Of a stretch of 64,000 bases of DNA, positions 51,526-60,817 are shown piece after piece. The position numbers were made by a program, and so were the translations under genes. The notes below the pieces were generated by a model. That model had not been told where the DNA came from. It worked only from the letters and a program-made list of their open reading frames with translations, and made no database searches. Where the stretch lies: contig CBDCQQ010000005.1 of NCBI GenBank assembly GCA_965220665.1, positions 496,001-560,000 of the forward strand, read 5' to 3'. Each line of letters begins with the position of its first letter. Position 1 is the first letter of the stretch. Source of the stretch: JAJDZL01 sp965220665. GTDB taxonomy: Bacteria > Pseudomonadota > Gammaproteobacteria > Arenicellales > JAJDZL01.

Positions 51526-52122
51526 GAAATTTACCGTTGAGCCCAATGCGATTCTCACCGGAAAAATTCTGTCATCAAACGCTGGAATCGTACGCGGATG
51601 ACTAACGTTTTCAGTTTTGACAAAATAATGATGGTGCTCCACTTGAGCAACTCATGTCGCACATCTGTTACATGGTTTGCTGCTGCGAGTGTTATCTTGG
51701 CAATCACGTGCAGTTGATAGAAAATCTCATGAGTCTTGAGCAAATCGCACCGAGTTGGGTTGTCCACGGACCTACACTATCAAACATTCTGGCACGAACC
51801 AACAGTACCTTGTACCCACATCGGACAGTCTGGAAGGCAGGGGCATCTGCTGCATAGTGGGGGAGTTGGTTGAAAATAGAAGTTGTTCAGGTTTGAAAGT
51901 GAACATACATCGTTCACCTGATTTAGCCGCTTCTGCCCATTACTACGAGCGCACTGGTTCTGACAAGACTGGGAAATGCCTTTTATAGTGCTTACAATGA
52001 CAGGAAGAGTCATATAATATCAATCACTTACGAAACAAATATACAGAAGTCATGGAAAAATAAATGCTCATTTTGCCCATTTCCTCGTCGGCTAGTGTCG
52101 CCTGATTCCAGAAAAATCTGAT
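51526..52122. other. Intergenic stretch between vapBC and the phosphodiesterase gene
   Basis: About 600 bases. A 67-codon plus-strand frame (51654-51857) looks vaguely protein-like ('PSWVVHGPTLSNILARTNS') but has no ribosome binding site and no family I recognise. The last 100 bases should hold the promoter of the gene at 52123; its ATG has only a weak ribosome site. Confidence 0.35.
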
Positions 52123-53010
52123 ATGTCAGTTCAAGTGATTGGGCATCGTGGCACCCGGGGCCTGTTGCCAGAATCGAGTCTACCCGGATTCGCCAAAGCC
52201 ATTGATCTCAACGTCGACATGATTGAACTTGATATCGGTATTACTCGAGATGAAACGGTGGTCGTTCATCATGACTTTACTCTAAATCCCGAAATAACCC
52301 GGGATTGCACCGGCAATTGGATTGAAACCAGTTCAATCAGAATCTGCGATGTCACTTATGAGGAGTTGTCTCAATACGACATTGGGATGATTAAGCCGAG
52401 CTCTGACTACCGGAATCAGTTCCCGCATCAGAATTCGCGTAATGGCTGTCGCATACCGACCCTCGAAGATGTCGTGTCATTGGTGAACGCCAGCGGTCGA
52501 GACGTTATCTTCTGCATTGAAGCGAAATATCTTCCTAGGGAACCGCTACCAACACATCCGCTCGAAAAATTCTCCGAAGTGCTGGCGAATGAAATCATAC
52601 GGCTCGATATTGCAACAACTTCAATCATTCAATCATTCGACTGGCAGATTGCACAAGTAATCCAAAAACTGGTGCCGCGCCTTGATTCCTGGCATCTCAC
52701 CTCTCAGATGCCTTCGTACAACACCCTTGATGAATCTTTCGACGGAAAACTAACCCAAGGCATGCGATTGTCTGACTTCGACGGGTCAGTTCCAAAAATG
52801 GTTGCCGCTATAGGTGGTGAAGTGTGGAGTTGCGATGTTCAAACCCTGACGGCGGATTTGGTTGACGAGGCACATGAACTGGGACTCAAAGTCAATTGCT
52901 GGACTGTAAATTCTGAAACCGAATTTCAGAGGCTGTATGCTGCCGGAGTGGACGGTATCGTTACAGACTATCCCGATCGACTGATCAATTTCCTCAAAAT
53001 GCAAGAGTAA
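52123..53010 (+). CDS. Glycerophosphodiester phosphodiesterase
   Basis: A 295-residue GDPD-family enzyme. 'IGHRGTRGLLPESSLPGFAKAI' (about 5-26) and 'MIELDIGITRDETVVVHHDFTLN' (about 36-58) contain the catalytic histidines and metal-binding Glu-Asp. It has no signal peptide, so cytoplasmic like UgpQ, and would release glycerol-3-phosphate from glycerophosphodiesters. Convergent with mobB, overlapping its 3' end by 17 bases. Confidence 0.92.
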   Translation: MSVQVIGHRGTRGLLPESSLPGFAKAIDLNVDMIELDIGITRDETVVVHHDFTLNPEITRDCTGNWIETSSIRICDVTYEELSQYDIGMIKPSSDYRNQFPHQNSRNGCRIPTLEDVVSLVNASGRDVIFCIEAKYLPREPLPTHPLEKFSEVLANEIIRLDIATTSIIQSFDWQIAQVIQKLVPRLDSWHLTSQMPSYNTLDESFDGKLTQGMRLSDFDGSVPKMVAAIGGEVWSCDVQTLTADLVDEAHELGLKVNCWTVNSETEFQRLYAAGVDGIVTDYPDRLINFLKMQE

Positions 53011-53533
53011 GCGTCTTTTCCCGCATCCTCTTTAGAATAAATTGTGCAATTTCAGTGAAGTTATCCAGATCGAGAACTTCGACATTGACATCGAGAGTGT
53101 CAGGTGAGTCGGTTGCAACGGCAATAATGTGAGAATCTGTGCGCGCCAACAATGGCCGTTTGATTGTCGAACGATGAACTTCAATTTTTGTAAATGGTTC
53201 GTGTTTGAAGCCTTCAACAATGATCAAATCAAGTCCCTCATCCGCATAAATATTTAGCAGTTCTTCCAATGTTGGTTCCTGCTCTTCGACGGACTCTCTC
53301 ACCCAAGCCATTCTTTCTCTTGAAGCAATCAAGATCTGCTCTGCGCCTGCATTTCTGAGTTCGTAACTATCTTTGCCTGGCGTATCAATTTTGAAGTTGT
53401 GATGTGCATGCTTAATCACACCAATACGCAGACCGCTGTCGCGCAAAACAGGAATGACGCCACTTACCAGCGTTGTTTTACCACTACCGCTGAAAGCCGC
53501 AAAGCCAACAATCGGAATATTACGTAAGCTCAT
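52994..53533 (-). CDS. mobB: Molybdopterin-guanine dinucleotide adapter MobB
   Basis: A 179-residue P-loop protein: 'VGFAAFSGSGKTTLVSGVIPVL' (about 9-30), 'GVIKHAHHNFKIDTPGKDSYELRNAGA' and 'LDLIIVEGFKHEPFTKIEVHR'. It binds GTP and assists MobA in attaching GMP to molybdopterin. One base separates it from mobA; last gene of the tup-mob operon. Confidence 0.95.
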   Translation of the reverse strand: MSLRNIPIVGFAAFSGSGKTTLVSGVIPVLRDSGLRIGVIKHAHHNFKIDTPGKDSYELRNAGAEQILIASRERMAWVRESVEEQEPTLEELLNIYADEGLDLIIVEGFKHEPFTKIEVHRSTIKRPLLARTDSHIIAVATDSPDTLDVNVEVLDLDNFTEIAQFILKRMREKTLTLAF

Positions 53534-53534
53534 C

Positions 53535-54125
53535 TTACTTCACCCGTTCTTCAGCCTGTTGACGCTCCTGTTCGGAATTAATGTTGAGAAAACAATCCGG
53601 TGAATCTGAAAAGTCACAAGTTCGATAACTGTGCTTCACAAACCATCGATCAATCTTTCTCTCACCAGATTCAAGAAACGACTTAAGATCTTCAACAAGT
53701 GCCGTCTCAACCAGCATGTAAGTCGGTTGCAATCGCACTGAGTCGCGCGCCACCACAATTCTAGTGTCTTCAACCACCTCGCTGGCCATTCGCAAGACAT
53801 AGTCTTGATTCAGAAATGGACCGTCACAAGGCACTGTAATGACCCAGGTCGTTCTGGCAGCCATCATTCCACTAGCTAATCCGGTAAGCGGGCCCAAATA
53901 GCCTTGCAGGTAATCTGCAACAACAGTGGCACCATGCGCCCGGTAGCGATCATGGTTGCGGTTGGCATTCACCAACACTTCTTTAACTTGAGGAGCAAGC
54001 AATTGACTGATGCGCTCATACATCGTCCTGCCGTTGATTTCAACCAACCCTTTGTCGACTCCACCCATACGCCTAGCCTGACCACCGGCAAGAATAATGC
54101 CACTAATCTGCGTCGCATCAATCAT
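53535..54125 (-). CDS. mobA: Molybdenum cofactor guanylyltransferase MobA
   Basis: A 196-residue nucleotidyltransferase with 'GIILAGGQARRMGGVDKGLVEI' (about 9-30; the GTP-binding signature) and 'PCDGPFLNQDYV' (about 98). It makes the guanine dinucleotide form of the cofactor. Placement behind tungstate transporter genes suggests supply of tungsto- or molybdo-pterin enzymes such as formate dehydrogenase. Confidence 0.95.
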   Translation of the reverse strand: MIDATQISGIILAGGQARRMGGVDKGLVEINGRTMYERISQLLAPQVKEVLVNANRNHDRYRAHGATVVADYLQGYLGPLTGLASGMMAARTTWVITVPCDGPFLNQDYVLRMASEVVEDTRIVVARDSVRLQPTYMLVETALVEDLKSFLESGERKIDRWFVKHSYRTCDFSDSPDCFLNINSEQERQQAEERVK

Positions 54126-54145
54126 CCTTCAATAATCACCCTGCC

Positions 54146-54808
54146 TTAGACGACTAATTTACCGTAATCAAGTTGTATGACCCGATCTGGCTGATATAGG
54201 TCTGCCGCTTCATGTGTTGCTATGTATACCGCATTACCTCCACTCGCAAGATCGCGAATCAGACTGAACGTCTGTTTGCGTGATTTTCTGTCCATGGCAG
54301 CGGTTGGTTCATCCAAAAGCAACAGCTTTGGCTCCAGTATTCTGGCCCGGGTCAGTGCCACGCGCTGTTTTTCACCGCCTGAGAGATCTCGAGCATTGCG
54401 TCTTGCGAGATGGCTAAGCCCCGCCCACTCCATCGCACTTTGTACTTCACTAAACAGGACCGACTGCGAGCGATTTCGAAACCTTAATCCATAGGCAATA
54501 TTGTCTTCTACCGACCGGTCGAACAGATACGGCGTCTGGTGCAGGTAAACTGCATTCGCGCGAAATTCTCGAATAGCCTGACGCCAGGGTCGAACTACGC
54601 CATTAGTGGTTGCAACACCACTGTCAGGTGTCATCAATCCGGCAAGAATTTTGAGTAATGTTGATTTTCCTGAACCATTTGGCCCATGGACCACAACACA
54701 TTCACTCTGGTAGACAACCAATTCATCAATATCCAGCACCATCCGATTGGAAATGTACTTCTGAACATTTTGAATGGTAATGAATTCCGGTAGACTATTC
54801 ATCGTCAT
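54146..54808 (-). CDS. tupC: Tungstate ABC transporter ATPase TupC
   Basis: A 220-residue ABC ATPase; start at ATG 54808 (MTMNSLPEFITIQ), 11 bases after the tupB stop. The longer open frame to 54856 overlaps tupB. Walker A 'GPNGSGKSTLLKIL', signature 'LSGGEKQRVALTRA' and Walker B 'LLLLDEPTAAMD' are intact. It powers uptake through TupB. Specificity is inferred from TupA. Confidence 0.9.
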   Translation of the reverse strand: MTMNSLPEFITIQNVQKYISNRMVLDIDELVVYQSECVVVHGPNGSGKSTLLKILAGLMTPDSGVATTNGVVRPWRQAIREFRANAVYLHQTPYLFDRSVEDNIAYGLRFRNRSQSVLFSEVQSAMEWAGLSHLARRNARDLSGGEKQRVALTRARILEPKLLLLDEPTAAMDRKSRKQTFSLIRDLASGGNAVYIATHEAADLYQPDRVIQLDYGKLVV

Positions 54809-54818
54809 CGACTTATAT

Positions 54819-55520
54819 TCAATGTCTCGCCATATCTCTGCCCCGCACTGTTGCAACGGCGAAATTGAGTGCCAATGCCAACGTGATTAGCACAGCCCCC
54901 AGCGCGATACCCTGTTCAAACTCACCCTTTGAGGTTTCCAGTGCAATTGCGGTGGGAATATTGCGCGTGTGATGCAATATGTTTCCGCCAACCATAATTG
55001 AGCAGCCGACTTCAGAGACGACCCTCCCAAATCCTGCAACGATGGCTGCGATCAAACCGAATCGAACCTCGCGCATAATGGTGAGCATTGCCCGGAATAT
55101 GCCGGCTCCCAGCGTACGAGCTGTCTGCCATGCGCTCAGATCAACACCTTGCAGCGATACGTGAATCATGGCAACCAGCAGCGGAAAGGCCAATATCATC
55201 TGACCGATGATCATAGCTCCCTGAGTAAACAAAAGCCGCCACCCGCCGAATGGGCCCGAACTGGACAGAAGCATATAGAGAAGTAATCCGACGACCACTG
55301 CCGGTAGCGCCACCAAAGCGTTAACGATAGTGATCAGTACCCGCCGACCTGGAAAGTTTCCATACGCCAGCGCAAAAGCGGACAGAATTGCTAATGGGAC
55401 GATATAGAGAATCGCGCGAAAAGAGACCGAAAACGAGATGGCAACAATCTCCCAAATTTCCCGATCACCGGTGAATAGAAGACGTAGTGCCTCTGCGCTT
55501 GCACCAATCAGGCCGTCCAT
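54819..55520 (-). CDS. tupB: Tungstate ABC transporter permease TupB
   Basis: A 233-residue permease with about five or six membrane segments; 'FGRVVSEVGCSIMVGGNILHHTRNIPTAIALETSKGEFEQGIALG' (about 163-207) is the characteristic permease loop of the TupB/molybdate-type family. 92 bases after tupA. Confidence 0.92.
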   Translation of the reverse strand: MDGLIGASAEALRLLFTGDREIWEIVAISFSVSFRAILYIVPLAILSAFALAYGNFPGRRVLITIVNALVALPAVVVGLLLYMLLSSSGPFGGWRLLFTQGAMIIGQMILAFPLLVAMIHVSLQGVDLSAWQTARTLGAGIFRAMLTIMREVRFGLIAAIVAGFGRVVSEVGCSIMVGGNILHHTRNIPTAIALETSKGEFEQGIALGAVLITLALALNFAVATVRGRDMARH

Positions 55521-55612
55521 TTCATCTATGTAACTGGTTTTGGATTAGAGAGCACAGCTGAGAATGATTGTCGAAACATTTGTAGTCAACGGATTTGCCT
55601 CTTACAGATCAA

Positions 55613-56428
55613 CTACTCGATGACATAGAACAACTGCTCACCTTCAACCTTATGCTCGGAAATTACCGCCTTGGCCTCATCGCTTTGTATCCAGTCGATG
55701 AATTGCTCAGCGGCTTCGATATTGACATGACTGTGTTTTTCTGGATTGACCGCGATAATCCCGTAATCATTACGACCATCACCCGCACCTTGTACGTGAA
55801 CTGGCAAAGACAGCTTTCGTTTCAGCGCCAGCCACGTCCCCTTGTCAGTCAGAATGTAGGCTCTCAACTCGTCCGCTATCTGCAGCGATCGACCCATGCC
55901 AAGTCCAACTTCTTTATACCAATCGCCATTCGGCTCAATGCCAACTTCACCCCAAATCTGGCGTTCTTTCTTGTGGGTGCCAGAGTCATCTCCACGCGAG
56001 ACAAACAGTGCACCTGAATTTGCGATACTTTCGAACGCAGTACCAAGATTAGTCAAACCGCTAATTTCCGCCGGATCAGTTTCGGGTCCGACGATCACAA
56101 ATTCGTTATACATGACTTCATAGCGTTCAATGCCATAACCACTGTTCACGAGGTCCAATTCGGCGTTTTTAGCATGCACCAAGACCACATCCACGTCGCC
56201 ATTCCTAGCATGATTCAGAGCTCGGCCGGTACCGACTGCAATGACATGAACGGGAATGCCCTGACTGTCTGAAAACTGCGGAACCAGTTTTGCCAACAGC
56301 CCAGAATTTTCTGTACTAGTAGTAGTGGCTAATCGAAGTATGCCATCGGCCGCATGACCAGCTGAAGCCATCACCAGGGTTAACGTGATAGCAAGCGAGA
56401 ATAGCAAGAACCTTAAGCTATGGATCAC
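55613..56428 (-). CDS. tupA: Tungstate-binding periplasmic protein TupA
   Basis: A 271-residue binding protein with a signal peptide (to about 'SAGHA', residue 26), then 'LRLATTTSTENSGLLAKLVPQF', whose TTTS motif is the oxyanion-binding signature of TupA. 'FVSRGDDSGTHKKERQIW' is also typical. First gene of the tupA-tupB-tupC-mobA-mobB order. Confidence 0.93.
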   Translation of the reverse strand: MIHSLRFLLFSLAITLTLVMASAGHAADGILRLATTTSTENSGLLAKLVPQFSDSQGIPVHVIAVGTGRALNHARNGDVDVVLVHAKNAELDLVNSGYGIERYEVMYNEFVIVGPETDPAEISGLTNLGTAFESIANSGALFVSRGDDSGTHKKERQIWGEVGIEPNGDWYKEVGLGMGRSLQIADELRAYILTDKGTWLALKRKLSLPVHVQGAGDGRNDYGIIAVNPEKHSHVNIEAAEQFIDWIQSDEAKAVISEHKVEGEQLFYVIE

Positions 56429-56562
56429 AAAATAAACTCAATTCGGAATTTTCGCTAATTCAAAATAGTGGCAGGTCGATATAGCGTTGGTTGAGTCACG
56501 AATGCGTCAGTCCACATCTACATCACTCAATTTATGGGACTTATAAACATAACTTGACAAAA

Positions 56563-57783
56563 TCAAGCAGCATATCTTCTTGACGGGTCATTGAGGTTGC
56601 CGACGCAAACGCCTCTCATCCGTCCAATCGCCCGAGTCCCCAAGGCTAATATATTCAATGCGGCATTGATGTCCGCATTGTCCGAATGACCGCATGACAC
56701 ACAGTGAAACCTCGCCTGTGTCTTACGATTGTCCCTGTCAATGTGTCTGCATCGGCGACACATCTGAGAGGTATGCCTTGGATTGACTTCGATCAGTTCA
56801 GTCTTGTAGGCAAGCTTGCGCGTGAACGAGGACCAGCCAGTCTTCAGGATTTCACGATTCAATCCCGATTTCTGCTTCACATTCCGGCCCGGATCGTCCG
56901 CATCGCCTTTCGCTGACTGCGTCATGCCCTGGACATTCAGATCCTCAACCACCGCGTACTGATGCGCATTGGCAATCGTCCTCGATTCCTGATGGTGCCA
57001 GTCTGATCGGATGTTCCTGATCTTCTTCGATGCCTTGTTGAATCTGCGCTTGCTTTTCAGATACCGGTTGGATGGCTTGATCCCCTGTCTGTGATTCGGT
57101 CTCTGCCGTCCTGCCATCTGTCTGGCGTAGCGTTTCTTTAGCGCTTCCAATACTTTCACATCCGCCATCAGGCTGATGTCACCGCCACTGGTGGCAAACT
57201 GACCGACGTTCAGGTCAATGCCAATGGCTTCACCATTGGCCGTCATTGACACCCTCTCATCCGGCACTTCATAACAGACCGTGGCATGGAACCTGTCCCG
57301 TTCCTTTTTCACCACAATCGATTTTGCTTCGCAGTCTGGATACGGATTGCTTCCACAAAGCGCCACCTGCCCGATCTTCTGCAGGTGCAAAGACTCGCCC
57401 GTCAGTCTGAATGTGCCAGCTGGAAACGTGACCGAATCAACGCTGTAATGCTTGGCCTTGAATTTCGGAAATCCCCTGCCTGCCTCAAAGCACTGCTTCC
57501 AGGCGTCAGCATAGTATTTGAGTGTATAACGGATCGGCGCACACGGTAATTCCTCAAGCCAGTCAATCTGTTTCCTGAGTTGAATGAATTCCCTGCCGAG
57601 TGAAAAGAAGGAAAGGCTTGGACGCGGGGATGAATCATCGGTGCGGTGTGCCTGCATCATCTCCCTGTTCTCGGCAAGGAAATGATTCCACACAAAGCGG
57701 GTCGCACCCAGACACTTATTCAGCTGTTCGGCTTTACGGTGAGTCTTGGGATAAAGGCGGTAGCGGATGTTCCGATAATTCAT
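56563..57783 (-). CDS. tnpB: TnpB RNA-guided nuclease (IS200/IS605 family), solitary
   Basis: A 406-residue TnpB. RuvC-like catalytic residues are intact: D190 in 'AIGIDLNVG', E280 in 'AVVEDLNVQG', D371 in 'NADINAALN'. The zinc ribbon is C342-x2-C345 and C361-x2-C364. TnpB uses an RNA derived from the element's right end to cut DNA at donor sites. No tnpA is present, so it needs a transposase in trans or is domesticated. The guide scaffold would overlap the gene's 3' end and extend to about 56470. AACATA/TATGTT palindromic sequence lies just upstream (57798-57813). Confidence 0.92.
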   Translation of the reverse strand: MNYRNIRYRLYPKTHRKAEQLNKCLGATRFVWNHFLAENREMMQAHRTDDSSPRPSLSFFSLGREFIQLRKQIDWLEELPCAPIRYTLKYYADAWKQCFEAGRGFPKFKAKHYSVDSVTFPAGTFRLTGESLHLQKIGQVALCGSNPYPDCEAKSIVVKKERDRFHATVCYEVPDERVSMTANGEAIGIDLNVGQFATSGGDISLMADVKVLEALKKRYARQMAGRQRPNHRQGIKPSNRYLKSKRRFNKASKKIRNIRSDWHHQESRTIANAHQYAVVEDLNVQGMTQSAKGDADDPGRNVKQKSGLNREILKTGWSSFTRKLAYKTELIEVNPRHTSQMCRRCRHIDRDNRKTQARFHCVSCGHSDNADINAALNILALGTRAIGRMRGVCVGNLNDPSRRYAA

Positions 57784-58143
57784 TTAACTCAATTATAACA
57801 TATAGTTATGTTGGGTATTCATGCTTCTGTCAAGTTGGCTTTATAAGCCCCCAATTTATCATGCAGTGCACGCAGCGCATTCACAACTGCCCAATATTTT
57901 AACTTCAAGCGGAACTGCTCAATTACGGAAGTCCAACAAGACAATAACTCAAAGCAATCATTGAAAATAATTTTCGGTTCGCATTCGTTTGAAGCTGTCA
58001 CCACCAATTTAAAATTACTGCGTAGGGTGAGTGGAATTTTTTTGTCTGATCGAACAAATCGCTAGAACTGATAAATTCCCCATACTGTTATGCCATGGCA
58101 ATTTTTCAAAAAGAAGCATAAAGACAAACACACATAGAGGACT
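57784..58143. other. Intergenic stretch upstream of tnpB
   Basis: About 360 bases between divergent tnpB and the small frame at 58144. AACATATAGTTATGTT (57798-57813) is a short palindrome close to tnpB that may be part of the transposon left end. Nothing else recognisable. Confidence 0.4.
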
Positions 58144-58353
58144 TTGATGAATCATAGACCCAGATCTGAGCGACCAGCGATTAACGAAATTGAACAGCGG
58201 CAGCTGGTAAATGTGAACATCTTGCCTGCTAATTCGAGCGCTGAACCTATCTGTCTCGGGTCATCTTGGATTTCGGATATGGCTACACGAAGATTTCGAC
58301 TAGTTGCAAACTTCCTCACTTCTGACTCACACTGGCTTCAAGCTTTTCGGTAG
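58144..58353 (+). CDS. Hypothetical small protein
   Basis: A 69-codon frame, MNHRPRSERPAINEIEQRQLV..., preceded by AGAGGAC 7 bases before what is locally GATG. I do not recognise it. Its composition is not clearly coding; it is included because the ribosome site is reasonable and it lies just upstream of zapA. It may be spurious. Confidence 0.25.
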   Translation: MMNHRPRSERPAINEIEQRQLVNVNILPANSSAEPICLGSSWISDMATRRFRLVANFLTSDSHWLQAFR

Positions 58354-58400
58354 CCTCACTATTTGTGTCTATAATTTTGAAATACGGTTGAACGCCGATT

Positions 58401-58724
58401 TTGTCGAAGCTGAACAATGAAGAAGATAATTTGAGTTCCTCACCGCACATTAGTGTCCAAATTAGCGGACAAAACATTCAACTAGTCTGCGAACCTGATG
58501 AAGAAGAATCGCTACGTGCTGCAGCTGAATTAGTCAATTCAGAAATTACCAGTGTACGGGGCGGTTCAGCCAATCCGAGTGTTTCCCTTGAGACAGCAGC
58601 TATTGTCTCAGCTCTGAATTTTGCTGCAGAACTGCTACGACGAAATTCAGACGGTTCAGACGAATATTCCAATCAAAACCTTGCACAGTTAGTTGACAAA
58701 ATTAATTCCGTACTACCTGACTGA
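58401..58724 (+). CDS. zapA: Cell division protein ZapA
   Basis: A protein of about 107 residues with the ZapA core 'VSVQISGQNIQLVCEPDEEESLRAAAELVNSEI' followed by a C-terminal coiled coil ('SLETAAIVSALNFAAELLRR'). It promotes FtsZ bundling at midcell. The start is a TTG (58401, or 58431 in the same frame); there is no in-frame ATG nearby. Followed directly by 6S RNA, as in most gammaproteobacteria. Confidence 0.9.
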   Translation: MSKLNNEEDNLSSSPHISVQISGQNIQLVCEPDEEESLRAAAELVNSEITSVRGGSANPSVSLETAAIVSALNFAAELLRRNSDGSDEYSNQNLAQLVDKINSVLPD

Positions 58725-58740
58725 TTCTATAATTTCAATC

Positions 58741-58938
58741 GCTTGGGCGCCGCCTGTAGTGTTCGAATCAGTCTAATTCCCTTCGAACCTAAAGAAATTA
58801 CCAGGGAACAAACTGAGCCAGCTGTTGTGAGCTTGCCAAGTCGCAAAGCACCTGAAGCTGTCTCACCAGTTGCCCACTTGACCATGGCGGTTCAAGGCTA
58901 TGGGGACTGATACGGCACGTGCGGGCGGCATCTGAGCT
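58741..58938 (+). ncRNA. ssrS: 6S RNA
   Basis: The 226-base gap between zapA and the cyclo-ligase gene holds an RNA-like sequence. A perfect TATAAT lies at 58728-58733, seven bases before the likely 5' end. The ends pair (GGCGCCGCC near 58747 with GGGCGGC near 58923), and the 3' part 'GGTTCAAGGCTATGGGGACTG...GCGGGCGGCATCTGAG' resembles 6S RNA 3' arms of other gammaproteobacteria. Gene order zapA-ssrS-fau is conserved in this class. 6S RNA binds the sigma-70 RNA polymerase in stationary phase. Confidence 0.85.
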
Positions 58939-58953
58939 TTCAACCCACTTGTG

Positions 58954-59550
58954 ATGGCAACTTTCCAGTCCACAATCCGCAAAGACATGCGGGTGGCGCG
59001 CCGAGCCTTGACATCCGCCCAGCAACGCAATGCGGCGCGCGGTTTACTATATCAAATACTCAAACACCCGCTTTACCAACGAAGTCGAAGGATCGCCTTC
59101 TACCTTCCGAATGATGGGGAAATTGACCCGACTCTTGCCCTTCTAAAAGCACTCGACCGGAACAAAGAGTGCTATCTTCCGGTCCTCTATCGCGGCGGAG
59201 AAAACCGACTGTTATTTGGGCGAACCTTGACGCTAACGAACATGAAACTGAATCGCTTTGGCATTCCGGAACCCAATGTCGCAAAATATGGTTGGGTTTT
59301 CTCGAATGAACTCGACCTTATTCTTGCGCCGCTGGTTGCTTTCGATGATGAGGGAAACCGTATCGGCATGGGTGGTGGATTTTACGACAGCTCGCTGAAA
59401 CATTTGCGCTTGAACCGGAATTGGCAAAGACCCTACGTTTTAGGTCTTGCACACGAGTTTCAACGCATTGAGTCAATCGGTCGCAACGCCTGGGATGTTC
59501 CACTTCGAGGAGCAATTACGGACCAACAGATATACAAGTTTGAGAATTGA
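58954..59550 (+). CDS. fau: 5-formyltetrahydrofolate cyclo-ligase
   Basis: A 198-residue FAU1/YgfA protein with 'RKDMRVARRAL' at the N-terminus, 'RIAFYLPNDGEIDP' (about 46-59) and 'LILAPLVAFDDEGNRIGMGGGFYD' (about 126-149), the ATP/folate-binding core. It returns 5-formyl-tetrahydrofolate to the active folate pool. ATG 58954 is preceded by an adjacent GTG. In E. coli it is co-transcribed with 6S RNA; the same is likely here. Confidence 0.93.
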   Translation: MATFQSTIRKDMRVARRALTSAQQRNAARGLLYQILKHPLYQRSRRIAFYLPNDGEIDPTLALLKALDRNKECYLPVLYRGGENRLLFGRTLTLTNMKLNRFGIPEPNVAKYGWVFSNELDLILAPLVAFDDEGNRIGMGGGFYDSSLKHLRLNRNWQRPYVLGLAHEFQRIESIGRNAWDVPLRGAITDQQIYKFEN

Positions 59551-59554
59551 AAAA

Positions 59555-60019
59555 ATGAAGTACTGGCTAATGAAAAGTGAACCCGATGTTTACTCGATTG
59601 ACCACTTGGCGGTAGAACCCAACCAAACCGACTACTGGGACGGCATTCGCAACTATCAAGTTCGAAATTTCTTTCGCGACGAGTTCTCTGTCGGTGATCT
59701 GGCGTTTTTCTACCATTCGCGATGTAAAGTACCAGGAATAGTCGGTACCATTCAAGTCGTCAGGGAAGCCTATCCCGACCCGACCGCATTCGATCCCACG
59801 GAAAAATATTATGACTCCAAAAGCGATCCGGATAATCCCCGCTGGCTTATGGTTGATGTCAAACTAATCCGGAAGTTTCCCAAGATTGTTTCACTCAGTG
59901 AACTCAGAGCCGAACCCGCACTTTCTCAGATGCGCGTACTTCAGCGTGGCAATCGACTGTCAGTTACACCGGTATCAAAGATGGAGTGGGAATTTATTCA
60001 TGATATGGCCGGCGGTTAA
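59555..60019 (+). CDS. EVE domain protein
   Basis: A 154-residue protein from ATG 59555 (MKYWLMKSEPDVYSIDHL), 4 bases after the cyclo-ligase stop. 'YWDGIRNYQVRNFFRD', 'VGDLAFFYHS' and 'IVGTIQVVREAYPD' define the EVE fold (THYN1-like), a PUA-related domain that recognises modified bases in DNA or RNA. Housekeeping copies like this are common next to 6S/fau; no nuclease is fused. Confidence 0.92.
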   Translation: MKYWLMKSEPDVYSIDHLAVEPNQTDYWDGIRNYQVRNFFRDEFSVGDLAFFYHSRCKVPGIVGTIQVVREAYPDPTAFDPTEKYYDSKSDPDNPRWLMVDVKLIRKFPKIVSLSELRAEPALSQMRVLQRGNRLSVTPVSKMEWEFIHDMAGG

Positions 60020-60055
60020 GCAACCGACTGCTTGTCAACTGGAATCGTGAGTTGA

Positions 60056-60796
60056 CTACCCTTTGTCGAGCACCAATCGGTGACAGCGAAATCGCCAACC
60101 GCTACCTTGTGTGACAACAGAAGCGATCATATCGTCTGCCGGTTCGGTTTGAACAATTTCCCATTCGGTTCCTGAATCATCACTAACTGAATGTCGAACA
60201 GAATCTTCAGCATCAACCAGATTGACTTGGTTTAATCGGTACTTTATACCCACTCCGAGAGCCTTGCCATAGGCTTCCTTGCGAGTCCACACGGACAGGA
60301 AATAGCCTCTTCGCTGATCTGACGTCCGGGCGAGATACTGTTGAATTTCCTGTGGGGTGAATTTTCGATTCACAATGATTGAGTGATTCACCTTTCGTGT
60401 CTTGTACTCAATATCAACGCCTAACTCGGCATCAAGACAGAATGCAAATAACGCTTCGTCTTGTGTATCAGTTGAATTGAAGTAGAGTTTGGGTGTGGAA
60501 TTGGTTGGCAGATAGGGTTTGCCCAAAGGTCCCAGTCGAAACCGAATTGAGGTGGGTTCATCACCAGTGTACATTGCGAGCAAATGCTTAAGAATCGCCC
60601 GTGCACATATGAAGCGGACACGTGCAGTTTCCATTGCATAACGATTAGCCCGAGTCAGTTCACGCTCATCCAAACATCTTTCAAACGTGAGAAACTGTTC
60701 GTTAGACACGAGTAAAGAGGCCGACCATAAATGGACCTCTTTTGGGTTTAGGGCTGGTGGTTTGCTAGCCGTTGACCAAGGCAGGACACAAACCAT
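60056..60796 (-). CDS. 4'-phosphopantetheinyl transferase (Sfp type)
   Basis: A 246-residue Sfp-like enzyme with 'LGVDIEYKTRKVN' (about 126-138) and 'FLSVWTRKEAYGKALGVGI' (about 167-185), the magnesium and CoA-binding motifs. It converts apo-carrier proteins of polyketide, nonribosomal peptide or fatty acid synthesis to the holo form. No carrier protein gene is nearby. Length and the two-repeat pattern fit the Sfp rather than AcpS family. Confidence 0.9.
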   Translation of the reverse strand: MVCVLPWSTASKPPALNPKEVHLWSASLLVSNEQFLTFERCLDERELTRANRYAMETARVRFICARAILKHLLAMYTGDEPTSIRFRLGPLGKPYLPTNSTPKLYFNSTDTQDEALFAFCLDAELGVDIEYKTRKVNHSIIVNRKFTPQEIQQYLARTSDQRRGYFLSVWTRKEAYGKALGVGIKYRLNQVNLVDAEDSVRHSVSDDSGTEWEIVQTEPADDMIASVVTQGSGWRFRCHRLVLDKG

Positions 60797-60817
60797 TGTT
60801 CAAGTGCGGAGGGCTAG

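Noticed and set aside
51654..51857. Plus-strand 67-codon frame between vapBC and the phosphodiesterase gene
   Set aside because: No ribosome site, no known family, and stops follow soon; not enough to call a gene.
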